64,000 bases of DNA, from NCBI RefSeq assembly GCF_013294115.1, contig NZ_JABSNP010000018.1, forward strand, positions 1-64,000. Direction: 5' to 3'. The position numbers and the translations under genes were made by a program. The notes under the pieces were generated by a model that worked only from the letters and a program-made list of their open reading frames with translations, made no database searches and was not told the origin of the DNA. This DNA is from Hymenobacter caeli (GTDB lineage Bacteria; Bacteroidota; Bacteroidia; Cytophagales; Hymenobacteraceae). Below are positions 24,208 through 32,843 of this stretch, piece by piece (the first letter of the stretch is position 1; every line of letters starts with the position of its first letter).

Positions 24208-25611
24208 ATGATTTCCATTATCCTTCTTTCCGTCTTCGGCATCGTTCAGCTGTTCCTGGGCTTTTTGCGCTCGAACAAGGTGCTGCTGCCCGCCGCGCTG
24301 CTGGTGCTGGCGGTGGTGTTCGGCGTCAACCTGGCCGACTGGAACCACGCGCCGCAGTCGTTCTTCAACCACATGCTGACGGTGGATAACTACACGGTGG
24401 CCTTCACCGGCATCGTGGTGCTCACCGCCCTGCTGCTGCTGCCCTTCTCGCGCAGCTACGTGGTGGCCCACGAGCCCAACCTGGCCGAGTACTACGCGCT
24501 GCTGCTGTTCTCGCTGGTAGGGGCCATCATGATGATTGGCTACGACCACTTGCTGATGCTGTTTGTGGGCATTGAAATCCTGAGCATCAGCATGTACGTG
24601 CTGGCCGGGGCCAGCAAGCGCGACTCCCGCTCGAACGAGGCGGCCCTGAAATACTTCCTGATGGGGGCCTTCGCCACGGGCATCCTGCTCTTCGGCATCG
24701 CGCTGCTCTACGGGGCCACCGGCACCTTCGCCCTCTCGCAGATTGCCGCCGCCGTGGCCGCCCCCGCCAACGCCAGCCTGCTGCCCATGCTCCACATCGG
24801 CATCCTGCTGATGATTATCGGCATCGGCTTCAAGGTGTCGGCCGCGCCCTTCCACTTCTGGACGCCCGACGTGTACGAGGGCACGCCCACGTTCTTCACC
24901 GCCTTCATGAGCACGGTGGTGAAAACGGCGGGCTTCGCCGCGTTTCTCAAGCTGCTGGCCGTGGCCCTGCCGGCGGCCCAGGGCTTCTGGGCCCCCACCA
25001 TCCAGGCCATGTGCGCCCTCACCCTGCTGCTGGGCAACGTGGGGGCCGCCGTGCAAACCACGCCCAAGCGCATGCTGGCCTACTCCAGCGTGAGCCACGC
25101 CGGCTACCTGCTCATCGGCCTCGTGGCCGGCAGCGGCACCCTGGTGGGGCCAGCGGCCAGCGGCATCTTCTTCTACTCGCTGGCGTATTCCATCGCCACC
25201 GTGGCCGCGTTCGGCGTGCTGAAGCTGGTGGCGGCCCACCGCCAGCGCAGCGACTACACCGCCCTCAACGGCCTGGGCAAAACCAACCCGCTGCTGGCCG
25301 CGGTGATGACGGTGGCCATGCTCTCGCTGGCCGGCATTCCACTCACGGGCGGCTTCTTCGGCAAGTTTTTCCTGCTCACCGCCGCCGCGGGTCAGGGCCA
25401 CATCGGCCTCGTGGTGTTCGCCGTCATTATGAGCATGGTAGGCATATATTACTACCTGCGCCCCATCATCGCCATGTACCTGCGCCCCGCCGAGGGCCCC
25501 ACCGCCGAGGCCGTGCCCGTCGATGGCTTGCAATCTTTTACGCTGGCCCTGCTGGCGCTGCTCACCATTGCCCTGGGCATTGTGCCGGGCTTTCTGAGCG
25601 GGATATTGTAG
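24208..25611 (+). CDS. nuoN: NADH-quinone oxidoreductase subunit N
   Basis: The 467-residue protein has about 14 transmembrane helices and is the N subunit of complex I. Diagnostic blocks are GIEILSISMYVLAGASKRDSRS.EAALKYFLMG, SAAPFHFWTPDVYEG.P (with the conserved lysine just before it) and RMLAYSSVSHAGYLLIG. It ends with a very strong bidirectional terminator, so it is the last gene of the nuo transcript. The start at ATG 24208 is well defined by the hydrophobic N-terminus. Confidence 0.95.
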   Translation: MISIILLSVFGIVQLFLGFLRSNKVLLPAALLVLAVVFGVNLADWNHAPQSFFNHMLTVDNYTVAFTGIVVLTALLLLPFSRSYVVAHEPNLAEYYALLLFSLVGAIMMIGYDHLLMLFVGIEILSISMYVLAGASKRDSRSNEAALKYFLMGAFATGILLFGIALLYGATGTFALSQIAAAVAAPANASLLPMLHIGILLMIIGIGFKVSAAPFHFWTPDVYEGTPTFFTAFMSTVVKTAGFAAFLKLLAVALPAAQGFWAPTIQAMCALTLLLGNVGAAVQTTPKRMLAYSSVSHAGYLLIGLVAGSGTLVGPAASGIFFYSLAYSIATVAAFGVLKLVAAHRQRSDYTALNGLGKTNPLLAAVMTVAMLSLAGIPLTGGFFGKFFLLTAAAGQGHIGLVVFAVIMSMVGIYYYLRPIIAMYLRPAEGPTAEAVPVDGLQSFTLALLALLTIALGIVPGFLSGIL

Positions 25612-25627
25612 CACGTCATTTTCTTTT

Positions 25628-25671
25628 AAAAGAAAAGGCCACCCGAATTGGGTGGCCTTTTCTTTTGTTTT
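25628..25671. terminator. Bidirectional terminator between nuoN and yoeB
   Basis: A perfect 17-base stem (25628-25644 with 25650-25666) with a five-base loop GAATT; A runs on the left and T runs on the right, so it can act on both strands. Confidence 0.92.
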
Positions 25672-25708
25672 TGTCATAGTGGCAGCGGTTCATCAAGCCC
25701 TCGGGGCA

Positions 25709-25972
25709 CTATTTGGCTGCGTAGTGAAAGCGGCATTGCAGCACGTGAATCAGGTCAGCCTCGAAACGATAAACCAGCCGGTGCTCCCCACTGATGCGGC
25801 GCGACCAGAACCCGGTAAAGTCGTGTTTGAGAGGTTCCGGCTTGCCCGTGCCCGTGGCGGGGGGGTGCATGCATTCTTTGAGCAACGCCCGGATTTTGCG
25901 AGCCGTGGCTTTATCAGTATCAAGCCAGTATTGAAAATCCTCCCAGGCGGCGGCGTCCCAGCTCAGCGTCAC
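25709..25972 (-). CDS. yoeB: YoeB/Txe-family toxin (ribosome-dependent mRNA endonuclease)
   Basis: The 87-residue protein matches YoeB over its whole length (84 residues in E. coli). The catalytic residues fall at identical numbers: E46 (TGKPEPLK), R65 (GEHRLVY) and H83-Y84 at the C-terminus; WSRRI is also present. YoeB cuts mRNA in the ribosomal A site when its antitoxin is degraded. It starts with GTG at 25972, sharing GTGA with the antitoxin stop, the normal coupling in such operons. The toxin appears intact. Confidence 0.93.
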   Translation of the reverse strand: MTLSWDAAAWEDFQYWLDTDKATARKIRALLKECMHPPATGTGKPEPLKHDFTGFWSRRISGEHRLVYRFEADLIHVLQCRFHYAAK

Positions 25973-26193
25973 AGCTTTGTCGGTAGCTCGTGGGCTTCGC
26001 GCTCGCCGCGTTTGTCGCGCTCCAGGGCCGCGTACAGCCGGGCCGCGTTGGCAGGGGAAGAAAGCAGATAATCCGTTTCGTCCGGGGCCGGGGCTTTAGC
26101 AGCCTGGCCGCGCAGCTTGACAAAGGGCAGATTTCGCAGCAGCTCCAGCAGGAAATCGGCGCGGCTTTCGGGCACTTCTAACGTGATTTTCAT
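25969..26193 (-). CDS. Antitoxin of the YoeB pair
   Basis: The 74-residue product precedes yoeB and overlaps it by four bases. It starts MKITLEVPESRADFLLELLRNLPFVKL and ends in a charged, probably flexible tail (ALERDKRGEREAHELPTKL), which is the usual layout of a DNA-binding or dimerising front and a toxin-wrapping tail. It is not an obvious YefM by sequence; it resembles small Bacteroidota antitoxins of the same opening motif. Pairing is called from gene order and overlap. Confidence 0.8.
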   Translation of the reverse strand: MKITLEVPESRADFLLELLRNLPFVKLRGQAAKAPAPDETDYLLSSPANAARLYAALERDKRGEREAHELPTKL

Positions 26194-26211
26194 GGATAGT
26201 AAATTTACGCC

Positions 26212-28047
26212 TCAGTGCAGGTGCACCGTCAAATTCCCGTACTTAATCCAGTCCTCCATGCGCTTGTGGTAGCTCACCACGTGGCCGCGCAGGTACTTTT
26301 CGATCATCAGGCCGGCGGCGGGGGCGGCGCTGCTGCCCCCGAAGCCGCTGTTTTCGATGAACACGGCGATGGCGATTTTCGGGTCGTTGGCCGGGGCGAA
26401 GGCGGCGAAGGTGGCGTGGTCGTAGCCGTGGGGGTTTTGCACGGTGCCGGTTTTGCCGGCCACCGAGATGCCGAACTCGCGCAGCGAGGCCAGGTTGCCG
26501 GTGCCGCCGCGGCCGTCCACTACTTCCTGCATGCCGGGGATGATGTACTTGAACAAGGCCGTGTCCACGGCCGTGTAGTGCCGCTCGCGGTACTGCGGCA
26601 GGGCCCCCGCGCTGCCAATGCCCCGCACGAAATGCGGCGTGTAGTAGTAGCCGCGGTTGGCAATGGTGGCCATCACGTTGGCCATTTGCAGGCCGGTGAT
26701 GCCGATTTCGCCCTGCCCGATGGCCAGCGAGTACACGGTTTTGAAGTTCCAGTGGTGGTAGCCGCGCAGCTTGTCGTAGAACGCGGCCGAGGGGATGAAG
26801 CCGCGCTTCTCCTGGCTCATGTCCACGCCCAGTTTTTCGCCCAGGCCGAACGACTTCACCATTTTCTGCCACTGCACCAGGCCCAGGCGGGCGTCCTCGA
26901 ACTTGTTGCTGGATTGCCCGCGCACCACCGCCGCCCGCATCACCTGGTAGAAGTAGGGGTTGCAGCTGTTTTTGATGGCGATGCTCACGTTGGCCGGGTA
27001 CTCGTGCTGGTGGGTGCAGTGCACCAGCCGCTGGTCGCAGGCGAAGCCCGTGCCGGGCGCAACGACCCCCAGCTGCAAGGCCACCAGCTCGTTCACCAGC
27101 TTAAACACCGAGCCGGGCGGGTACGTGGCCATCAGCGGGCGGTCGAACAGGGGCCGGTCGGGGTTGCGCAGCAGGTCCATGTAGCGGTTGCCCATGCCCT
27201 TGCCGGTCAGGATCTGGGGGTCGTAGTGGGGGGCCGACACGAAGGCCAGGATTTCGCCCGTTTTGGGGTCGATGGCCACGATGGAGCCGCGCCGGCCGGC
27301 CAGCAGCTCCTCGCCGTAGGCCTGCAGCTCGGCGTCGATGCTGAGGTGCAGGTCCTGCCCGGCCACCGAGAGCGTGTCGTACCGGCCGTCCCGGAACGCG
27401 CCTTTTTCGACGCCGCGCACGTTCACCATCTTGAACTGCACGCCGCGGCGGCCCATCAGCGTGGGCTCGTAGTACGACTCGAGGCCCGCGATGCCCACGT
27501 TTTCGCCCGGCACGTAACGGGCGTACTTGGGCAGCTCCAGCAGCTTGGGCGTGATGGGCCCCACGTAGCCCAGGGCGTGGGCCAGGTTGGGCGTGCGGTA
27601 GGCCCGCGCCATGCGCACCTGGGTGCGGAAGCCCGGAAAGTCAATCAGGTTGTCTTCGATGGCCGCCCGCTCGGCCAGGCTCAGGTTTTGCACCAGCGGC
27701 GAGGGCTTGGTGCGGGAATATTTTTTGGCCACCCGCAGCCCCTCCCGCAGGCTGGCCAGCGGGATTTGCAGCAGCTGGCAGAAGCGGGCCGAGTCGAGCT
27801 GCCGCACCTCACGGGGCACCACCATCAGGTCGTACACGGGCGTGTTGGTGACGAGCAGCTGGTTTTTGCGGTCGTAAATCGAGCCCCGGTAGGGCACCCG
27901 CACCAGGCGCTGCAAGGTGTTTTTATCGGCCGCCAGCTTGTAGGTAGGGTCGAGCACCTGCATGAAAAACAGCCGCGTGGCAAACACCACCGCCACCAGC
28001 AAAAAAATGCCTTGCACCACGTAGCGCCGGCCTTCCAGGTATTGCAT
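26212..28047 (-). CDS. mrdA: Penicillin-binding protein 2 (peptidoglycan transpeptidase of the elongasome)
   Basis: The 611-residue class B PBP has one N-terminal membrane helix (about 10-30), a dimerisation/pedestal domain (RGSIYDRKNQLLVTN) and a transpeptidase domain with the active-site motifs S313-V-F-K316 (YPPGSVFK), S361-C-N363 and K532-T-G534 (VAGKTGTVQNP). It crosslinks glycan strands during cylindrical wall growth. It is the last gene of a minus-strand mreB-mreC-mreD-mrdA group and is followed 18 bases later by the YoeB antitoxin gene. Confidence 0.95.
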   Translation of the reverse strand: MQYLEGRRYVVQGIFLLVAVVFATRLFFMQVLDPTYKLAADKNTLQRLVRVPYRGSIYDRKNQLLVTNTPVYDLMVVPREVRQLDSARFCQLLQIPLASLREGLRVAKKYSRTKPSPLVQNLSLAERAAIEDNLIDFPGFRTQVRMARAYRTPNLAHALGYVGPITPKLLELPKYARYVPGENVGIAGLESYYEPTLMGRRGVQFKMVNVRGVEKGAFRDGRYDTLSVAGQDLHLSIDAELQAYGEELLAGRRGSIVAIDPKTGEILAFVSAPHYDPQILTGKGMGNRYMDLLRNPDRPLFDRPLMATYPPGSVFKLVNELVALQLGVVAPGTGFACDQRLVHCTHQHEYPANVSIAIKNSCNPYFYQVMRAAVVRGQSSNKFEDARLGLVQWQKMVKSFGLGEKLGVDMSQEKRGFIPSAAFYDKLRGYHHWNFKTVYSLAIGQGEIGITGLQMANVMATIANRGYYYTPHFVRGIGSAGALPQYRERHYTAVDTALFKYIIPGMQEVVDGRGGTGNLASLREFGISVAGKTGTVQNPHGYDHATFAAFAPANDPKIAIAVFIENSGFGGSSAAPAAGLMIEKYLRGHVVSYHKRMEDWIKYGNLTVHLH

Positions 28048-28101
28048 ACTATAAAGTTACAACCGAACCAGGGCCCCGGTGCAGCTTATCGGCCCCCGGC
28101 C

Positions 28102-28629
28102 CTACTGCCGGCTGCGCCGCACCGGCGAAAACAGCAGCTGCACAATTAGTAGCGCCACGCACGTAAACGCCCAACTTACGCCCACTTTTTCCAGCGTGAA
28201 CCCGAAGTGCCGGAAGCTGCCCAGCTCCAGCAGGAAAAACGCCAGGTGGTGCACCAGCACCAGCACCCCCAGGTAGGTGAGGAACCACGCGGGGCCCATG
28301 TAGTGCACGTTCGCGGCATCGGCGGCGTCGTAGCCGTCGCGCGGGCGCAGCAGGCGCAGCACCGCCGGCCGCACGGCGGCCAGCAGCACCGCCGCCGCCG
28401 CGTGCAGGCCCCCGGTGTCGTAAAAGATGTCCATCGTCAGGCCCGTGCCGAAGGCCAGCAGCAATTGCACCACCACGGGCGTGCCGAGGGGCAGGAACAG
28501 CAAAAACCCTAAGTAAAAAAAGCACCAGCCCGCCTCGAACAGCACCAACCGACTGATAATGAACACGTGCACCAGCGTGTAGAGCGCGTAGCGCAGCGCC
28601 TGCCCCAGCAATAAGCCCAGCTCTTTCAC
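28102..28629 (-). CDS. mreD: Rod shape-determining protein MreD-like
   Basis: The 175-residue protein is a small integral membrane protein with about five helices (for example LGFLLFLPLGTPVVVQLLLAFGTGLTMDIFYDTGGLH). Its sequence is divergent, as usual for MreD, so the call rests on topology and position between mreC and mrdA. Its ATG shares ATGA with the mreC stop (four-base overlap), which indicates coupled translation. It links MreC and PBP2/RodA in the elongasome. Confidence 0.85.
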   Translation of the reverse strand: MKELGLLLGQALRYALYTLVHVFIISRLVLFEAGWCFFYLGFLLFLPLGTPVVVQLLLAFGTGLTMDIFYDTGGLHAAAAVLLAAVRPAVLRLLRPRDGYDAADAANVHYMGPAWFLTYLGVLVLVHHLAFFLLELGSFRHFGFTLEKVGVSWAFTCVALLIVQLLFSPVRRSRQ

Positions 28630-29564
28630 CGGCGGCCCTCCTTTCCGGCCGGCGGCAGGGCGCGGGCCTCCACGGTGTCGCGCTCGGGCCGCGAGCGGCT
28701 CGTGACCACGTACACGTAGGTCAGGTTGCTGAAATCGACGCCCAGCCGCAGGTGCACCGTCCAGAAGTTTTTGTCCGGCTCCTTCACGAACGAGGCGACG
28801 GTGCCGATGAACACGCCCTCCGGGAAAATGGCGTTGTAGCCCGACGTCACCACGGTGTCGCCCACCACCAGCTTGTTTTGGCGCGGGATGTCGTCGAGCA
28901 GGCCCTGCGTGGGGTCGTCGCCGGGCCAGCGCACGCTGCCAAACGTGCCGTCGCGCTTGATTTTGGCCGACACGCTGGTTTTGGAGTGCAGCAGGCTGGT
29001 GGCGGTGGCGTAGTGGGCCGTGGCGGCCTTGATGCGGCCCACCACGCCGGCGGCGGCCAGCACGCCCAGGCCGGGGCGCACGCCGTCGGCCAGGCCCACG
29101 TTCAGGGTGAAGTAGTTATCGACGGCCCGCAGCGAGTTGTTAATCACGCGGGCCGCCACGAGCGGGTAGGCGGGGTCGTGGGCGGCCAGGCGGCGCTGGG
29201 CCAGCAGCAGGGTGTCGGGGCGGGCGGCCGGCCGCCCGTAGCGCACGCGGCGCAGCGAGTCGCCGGGGGCCGGGGGCACGGCCACCGAGTCGGCTTCGCG
29301 GCGGCCCAGGTCGGGCGGGTACAGCTGCTGGCGGAGGCGGGCGTTTTCGGCCAGCAGCTGCTGGTTCAGGGCCCCCAGGTGGAAATAATCGAGCACTTCG
29401 GTGCGGCGGGCCAGCACCGTGCCGGTGTAGGCGTTGGCCGAATTGAAAAACGCGGCCCGCTGGTACGAGCTGCTGGTGACGAACAAGTACAGGCTGATGC
29501 CCTCCAGGAGGCCGAACGCCAGCAACCCCTGAAACCGCACCAGCAACCGCAGCAGATTCTTCAT
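28626..29564 (-). CDS. mreC: Rod shape-determining protein MreC
   Basis: The 312-residue protein has a short cytoplasmic start, one membrane helix (FQGLLAFGLLEGISLYLFV), a coiled-coil (about 65-95, LNQQLLAENARLRQQL) and the periplasmic beta-domain (AARVINNSLRAVDNYFTLNVGLADGV, GVVGRI, VVGDTVVTSGYNAIFPEGVFIGTV). It scaffolds PBP2. It is separated from mreB by an inverted repeat array of about 100 bases and overlaps mreD. Confidence 0.93.
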   Translation of the reverse strand: MKNLLRLLVRFQGLLAFGLLEGISLYLFVTSSSYQRAAFFNSANAYTGTVLARRTEVLDYFHLGALNQQLLAENARLRQQLYPPDLGRREADSVAVPPAPGDSLRRVRYGRPAARPDTLLLAQRRLAAHDPAYPLVAARVINNSLRAVDNYFTLNVGLADGVRPGLGVLAAAGVVGRIKAATAHYATATSLLHSKTSVSAKIKRDGTFGSVRWPGDDPTQGLLDDIPRQNKLVVGDTVVTSGYNAIFPEGVFIGTVASFVKEPDKNFWTVHLRLGVDFSNLTYVYVVTSRSRPERDTVEARALPPAGKEGRR

Positions 29565-29565
29565 T

Positions 29566-29665
29566 CATTTAACAATTATCATTTATCATTTAACACCCAC
29601 ATTATTACCAGGCAGTCAAGTGGTGGGGGCCGCCTGTTAAATGTTAATTGATAAATGTTAAATGC
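29566..29665. repeat. Inverted arrays of a TTAAATGATAAATG-type repeat between mreB and mreC
   Basis: CATTTAACAATTATCATTTATCATTTAAC (about 29567-29595) faces GTTAAATGTTAATTGATAAATGTTAAATG (about 29636-29664) in inverted orientation, with about 40 GC-rich bases between. It fills the mreB-mreC gap and is the third intergenic array of this architecture in the window. Confidence 0.7.
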
Positions 29666-29666
29666 C

Positions 29667-30692
29667 CTACGTCATCAGCACGCCCCGGTAGGCCTGGATG
29701 TCTTTGATGGCCTTGCCGGTGCCGAGCACCACGGCCCGCAGCGGGTCTTCGGCGATGTGGATGGGCAGCTTGGTTTTGGCGGCCAGGCGCTTGTCGAGCC
29801 CGCGCAGCAGGGCCCCGCCGCCGGTGAGGTGGATGCCGTGCTCGTAGATGTCGGCCGACAGCTCGGGGGGCGAAATTTCCAGGGCTTTCAGCACGGCCTC
29901 CTCGATTTTGGCCACCGACTTGTCCAGCGCAATGGCGATTTCCGAAAACGTGACTTTAATCACCTTCGGGATGCCCGTCATCAGGTCGCGGCCGCGCACC
30001 TCGTGGTCGGGCGGCGGGTTGTCCAGCTCGGTAAGGGCGGCCCCCACCTCAATTTTGATGCGCTCGGCCGAACGCTCGCCGATGAGCAGGTTGTGCTGGC
30101 GGCGCATGTAGTCCAGGATGTCCTGGTTGAAGACGTCGCCGGCCGTTTTGATGCTTTGGTCGCACACGATGCCCGAGAGGGCAATCACGGCAATCTCGGT
30201 GGTGCCGCCCCCGATGTCGATGATCATCGAGCCCACCGGCTGCTGCACGTCGATGCCGATGCCGATGGCGGCGGCCATCGGCTCCTGAATCATCCATACT
30301 TCCTTGGCCCCGGCGTGCTCGGCGGAGTCGCGCACGGCGCGTTTTTCCACTTCCGTGATGCCCGACGGGATGCAGATGACCATGCGGTGCGAGGGCTGGA
30401 ACAGCCGCTTGCGCGTGTCAATCATCTTAATCATGCCCTTGATCATCTCCTCCGCCGCGTGGAAGTCGGCGATGACGCCGTCCTTGAGCGGGCGAATGGT
30501 TTTGATGTTGTCGTGGGTTTTCTCGTGCATCTGCTGGGCCTGGCGGCCCACGGCGATGATCTTGTTGGTGGTGCGGTCTTTAGCAATGATGCTCGGCTCG
30601 TCCACCACAATCTTGTCGTTGTGGATAATGAGCGTGTTGGCCGTGCCCAGGTCGATGGCAATGTCGCTGGTCAGGAAGTTAAAGAAACCCAT
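29667..30692 (-). CDS. mreB: Rod shape-determining protein MreB (bacterial actin)
   Basis: The 341-residue protein has all actin-fold nucleotide motifs: IAIDLGTANTLI (phosphate 1), IIDIGGGTTEIAVIA (phosphate 2), the VVCIPSGIT-like block (MVICIPSGITEVEKRAVRDSAEHAGA) and LTGGGALLRGLD (adenosine). It forms membrane-bound filaments that orient wall synthesis by the MreCD-PBP2 complex encoded next. It is the first gene of the group on the minus strand. Length is usual for the family (about 340). Confidence 0.97.
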   Translation of the reverse strand: MGFFNFLTSDIAIDLGTANTLIIHNDKIVVDEPSIIAKDRTTNKIIAVGRQAQQMHEKTHDNIKTIRPLKDGVIADFHAAEEMIKGMIKMIDTRKRLFQPSHRMVICIPSGITEVEKRAVRDSAEHAGAKEVWMIQEPMAAAIGIGIDVQQPVGSMIIDIGGGTTEIAVIALSGIVCDQSIKTAGDVFNQDILDYMRRQHNLLIGERSAERIKIEVGAALTELDNPPPDHEVRGRDLMTGIPKVIKVTFSEIAIALDKSVAKIEEAVLKALEISPPELSADIYEHGIHLTGGGALLRGLDKRLAAKTKLPIHIAEDPLRAVVLGTGKAIKDIQAYRGVLMT

Positions 30693-30820
30693 TGAGTTAT
30701 AGTCGGAAAAGCCGCACTACCACTGAGGTTGCGCGCAAATAATGGGCAAAGATACGGAAGTAATGCCCGGATGCGGGGGCTTGCTTTCGTCCTGCCCGGC
30801 CTTCGCTCAGTGCCGGAAAC

Positions 30821-30896
30821 GCCGGCTAGGCGGCGGGGCCCCGCGCTTCGGCGGGGCCCCGCCGCCTAGCCGGCTGCCGCGCCGAAGCGCGGGGCC
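30821..30896. other. Overlapping, mutually exclusive GC-rich hairpins
   Basis: A perfect 24-base stem joins 30821-30844 to 30851-30874 around the loop GCTTCG. A competing 15-base stem joins 30837-30851 to 30882-30896. Both cannot form together. There is no T run. It lies between the small membrane protein gene and mreB, upstream of mreB on its strand, so it could be a terminator for the small gene or a leader element of the mre transcript. Confidence 0.7.
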
Positions 30897-30906
30897 GGCG
30901 GGCCGC

Positions 30907-31071
30907 CTACCGCTTGTTGCGCCGGCCCGCGAGCGATACCGTGGCGACTGCCGCCGTCAGGCCGCCCGCCGCGGCGAAGACGACGCCCAGCACGCCCAGC
31001 CCGGGTGCGAACACCCGGATCAGAATCCCAATAATTAAAAAGACGTACCCGACGGCCAGGGCAATTTTCAT
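30907..31071 (-). CDS. Small two-helix membrane protein
   Basis: The 54-residue product (start MKIALAVGYVF) consists of two hydrophobic segments, VGYVFLIIGILIRVFAPGLGVLGVVFAAAGGLTAAVATVSLA, and a basic end GRRNKR. No family recognised. The frame is open seven codons further upstream (31092), but the ATG at 31071 begins the helix. It is 45 bases downstream of the purH stop on the same strand. Coding is supported by the clean membrane pattern but not by homology. Confidence 0.5.
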   Translation of the reverse strand: MKIALAVGYVFLIIGILIRVFAPGLGVLGVVFAAAGGLTAAVATVSLAGRRNKR

Positions 31072-31116
31072 GAGTAGGTGGTCAAAGTACAAGGCCGCTT
31101 TCCGGCCGGCCGACGG

Positions 31117-32658
31117 TTAGTGCTTGAAGTGGCGCACGCCGGTGAGCACCATCGCCATGCCGCGCGCGTCGCAGGCCGCCACGCTGTCGGCGTCTTTGAT
31201 GGAGCCGCCGGGCTGCACCACGGCGCGGATGCCGGCGGCCCCGGCAATTTCGACGCAATCGGGGAAGGGGAAGAACGCGTCCGAGGCCATCACCGCGCCT
31301 TGCAGGCCGAAGCCGAAGGCGTGGGCCTTCTCGATGGCCTGGCGCAGGGCGTCCACGCGCGAGGTTTGGCCCACGCCGGAGGCCAGCAGCTGGCCGGCGC
31401 GGGCCAGCACGATGGTGTTGCTCTTGGTGTGCTTGCAGATTTTGCCGGCGAACACCAGGGCCTCCGTTTCCTCGGCCGTGGGGGCCGACTGGGTCACTAC
31501 TTTGAAATCGGCGGCAGTTTCGCTCCGGTGGTCGGCGTCCTGCTCGATGAGGCCGTTGAGCAGGGTTTTCACCTGCTTGGCGGGGAACTCGACGGGCTTC
31601 TGGCGCAGCAGGATGCGGTTTTTCTTGCTTTGCAGGGCCGGCAGCGCGTCGGGGGCGAAGCCGGGGGCAATCAACACCTCAAAAAACAGCTGGCTCAGCT
31701 CGGCGGCGGTGGCCGCGTCCACTTCCTGGTTCACGACGATGACCCCGCCAAAGGCCGACACCGGGTCGCAGGCCAGGGCGTTCACGTAGGCCTCGTGCAG
31801 GGTGGCGGCCTGGGCCACGCCGCAGGCGTTGGTATGCTTGAGGATGGCGCAGGCGGGGGGGCCGTCGGCAAACTCGCGCATGAGCTGCACGGCGGCGTCC
31901 ACGTCCACCAGGTTGTTGTAGCTCAGCTGCTTGCCGTGCAGCTGCTCGAACAGGGCCCCCAGGTCGCCGTAGAACGTGCCGGCCTGGTGGGGGTTCTCGC
32001 CGTAGCGCAGGGGGGTGGCTTCGCCCCGGGGCCCCGCGCCGGGGCCGGCGGCCGGGGCCAGGTCCGTGCCCTGGCGCACGTACCGGAAAATCTCGGTGTC
32101 GTAGTGGCTGGTGGTGGCGAAGGCGGCGGCGGCGTAGTGGCGGCGGTCCTCCAGGTCGGTGGCGCCGTTTTTGGCGGCCAGCAGCTCGGCCACGGCGGCG
32201 TACTGGTCGCGGCTGCTCACCACCAGCACGTCGCGGTAGTTTTTGGCGGCAGCGCGGAGCAGGGCAATGCCGCCGATGTCGATTTTCTCGATGACCTCGG
32301 CTTCGGCCGCGCCGCTGGCCACGGTTTCCTCAAACGGGTATAAATCGACGACCACCAAATCGATGGGCGGGATGCCGTGCTGCTGGGCCTGGGCCAGGTC
32401 GCCGGGCTCGTGGCGGCGGTGCAGGATGCCGCCAAACACCTTGGGGTGCAGCGTTTTCACGCGGCCCCCGAACACTTCGGGGAAGCCGGTGAGGTCCTCG
32501 ACGGCCACTACGGTGGCCCCCTCGCTTTCGAGGAACTGCTGGGTGCCGCCGGTCGAATAGAGCGTTACGCCGTGCTGGCGCAGCACCTGCACCAGCGGCC
32601 CCAGCCGGTCTTTGTGGTAGACGGACAACAGGGCGGCGCGAACGGGACGGGACGACAT
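31117..32658 (-). CDS. purH: Bifunctional AICAR formyltransferase / IMP cyclohydrolase
   Basis: The 513-residue enzyme does the last two steps of IMP synthesis. The N-terminal cyclohydrolase (MGS-like) domain shows ALLSVYHKD, LYSTGGTQQFLE and GGRVKTLHPKVFGGIL; the C-terminal formyltransferase domain shows LRYGENPHQ, the catalytic AILKHTNACGVA (K-H pair) and ASDAFFPFPD. Length is normal. ATG 32658 (MSSRPVRAALLSVY) is used; the open frame upstream to 32787 is not needed. It stands divergent from the acyl-CoA dehydrogenase gene. Confidence 0.96.
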   Translation of the reverse strand: MSSRPVRAALLSVYHKDRLGPLVQVLRQHGVTLYSTGGTQQFLESEGATVVAVEDLTGFPEVFGGRVKTLHPKVFGGILHRRHEPGDLAQAQQHGIPPIDLVVVDLYPFEETVASGAAEAEVIEKIDIGGIALLRAAAKNYRDVLVVSSRDQYAAVAELLAAKNGATDLEDRRHYAAAAFATTSHYDTEIFRYVRQGTDLAPAAGPGAGPRGEATPLRYGENPHQAGTFYGDLGALFEQLHGKQLSYNNLVDVDAAVQLMREFADGPPACAILKHTNACGVAQAATLHEAYVNALACDPVSAFGGVIVVNQEVDAATAAELSQLFFEVLIAPGFAPDALPALQSKKNRILLRQKPVEFPAKQVKTLLNGLIEQDADHRSETAADFKVVTQSAPTAEETEALVFAGKICKHTKSNTIVLARAGQLLASGVGQTSRVDALRQAIEKAHAFGFGLQGAVMASDAFFPFPDCVEIAGAAGIRAVVQPGGSIKDADSVAACDARGMAMVLTGVRHFKH

Positions 32659-32843
32659 AACGGCGGAAGAAGCCAGGGCACTATTGCCGCCGCAAAGGTA
32701 CGCCGGGCCGTTGCCGGGGCCCAACGCCCGCGCTAAAATCGCTGGCCAGCGGCACTTTTTCGGCGGCGGGCCCCGCCCCACGAACACGGCCGCGCGTTTT
32801 GGAGTATAGTTGGTACCCTCACATATATTTCACGTTCGTGCCG

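Noticed and set aside
26215-28149. A 644-codon open frame opposite mrdA
   Set aside because: It mirrors a protein with perfect PBP2 motifs and is composed of His/Gln/Gly/Ala/Val-biased shadow sequence.
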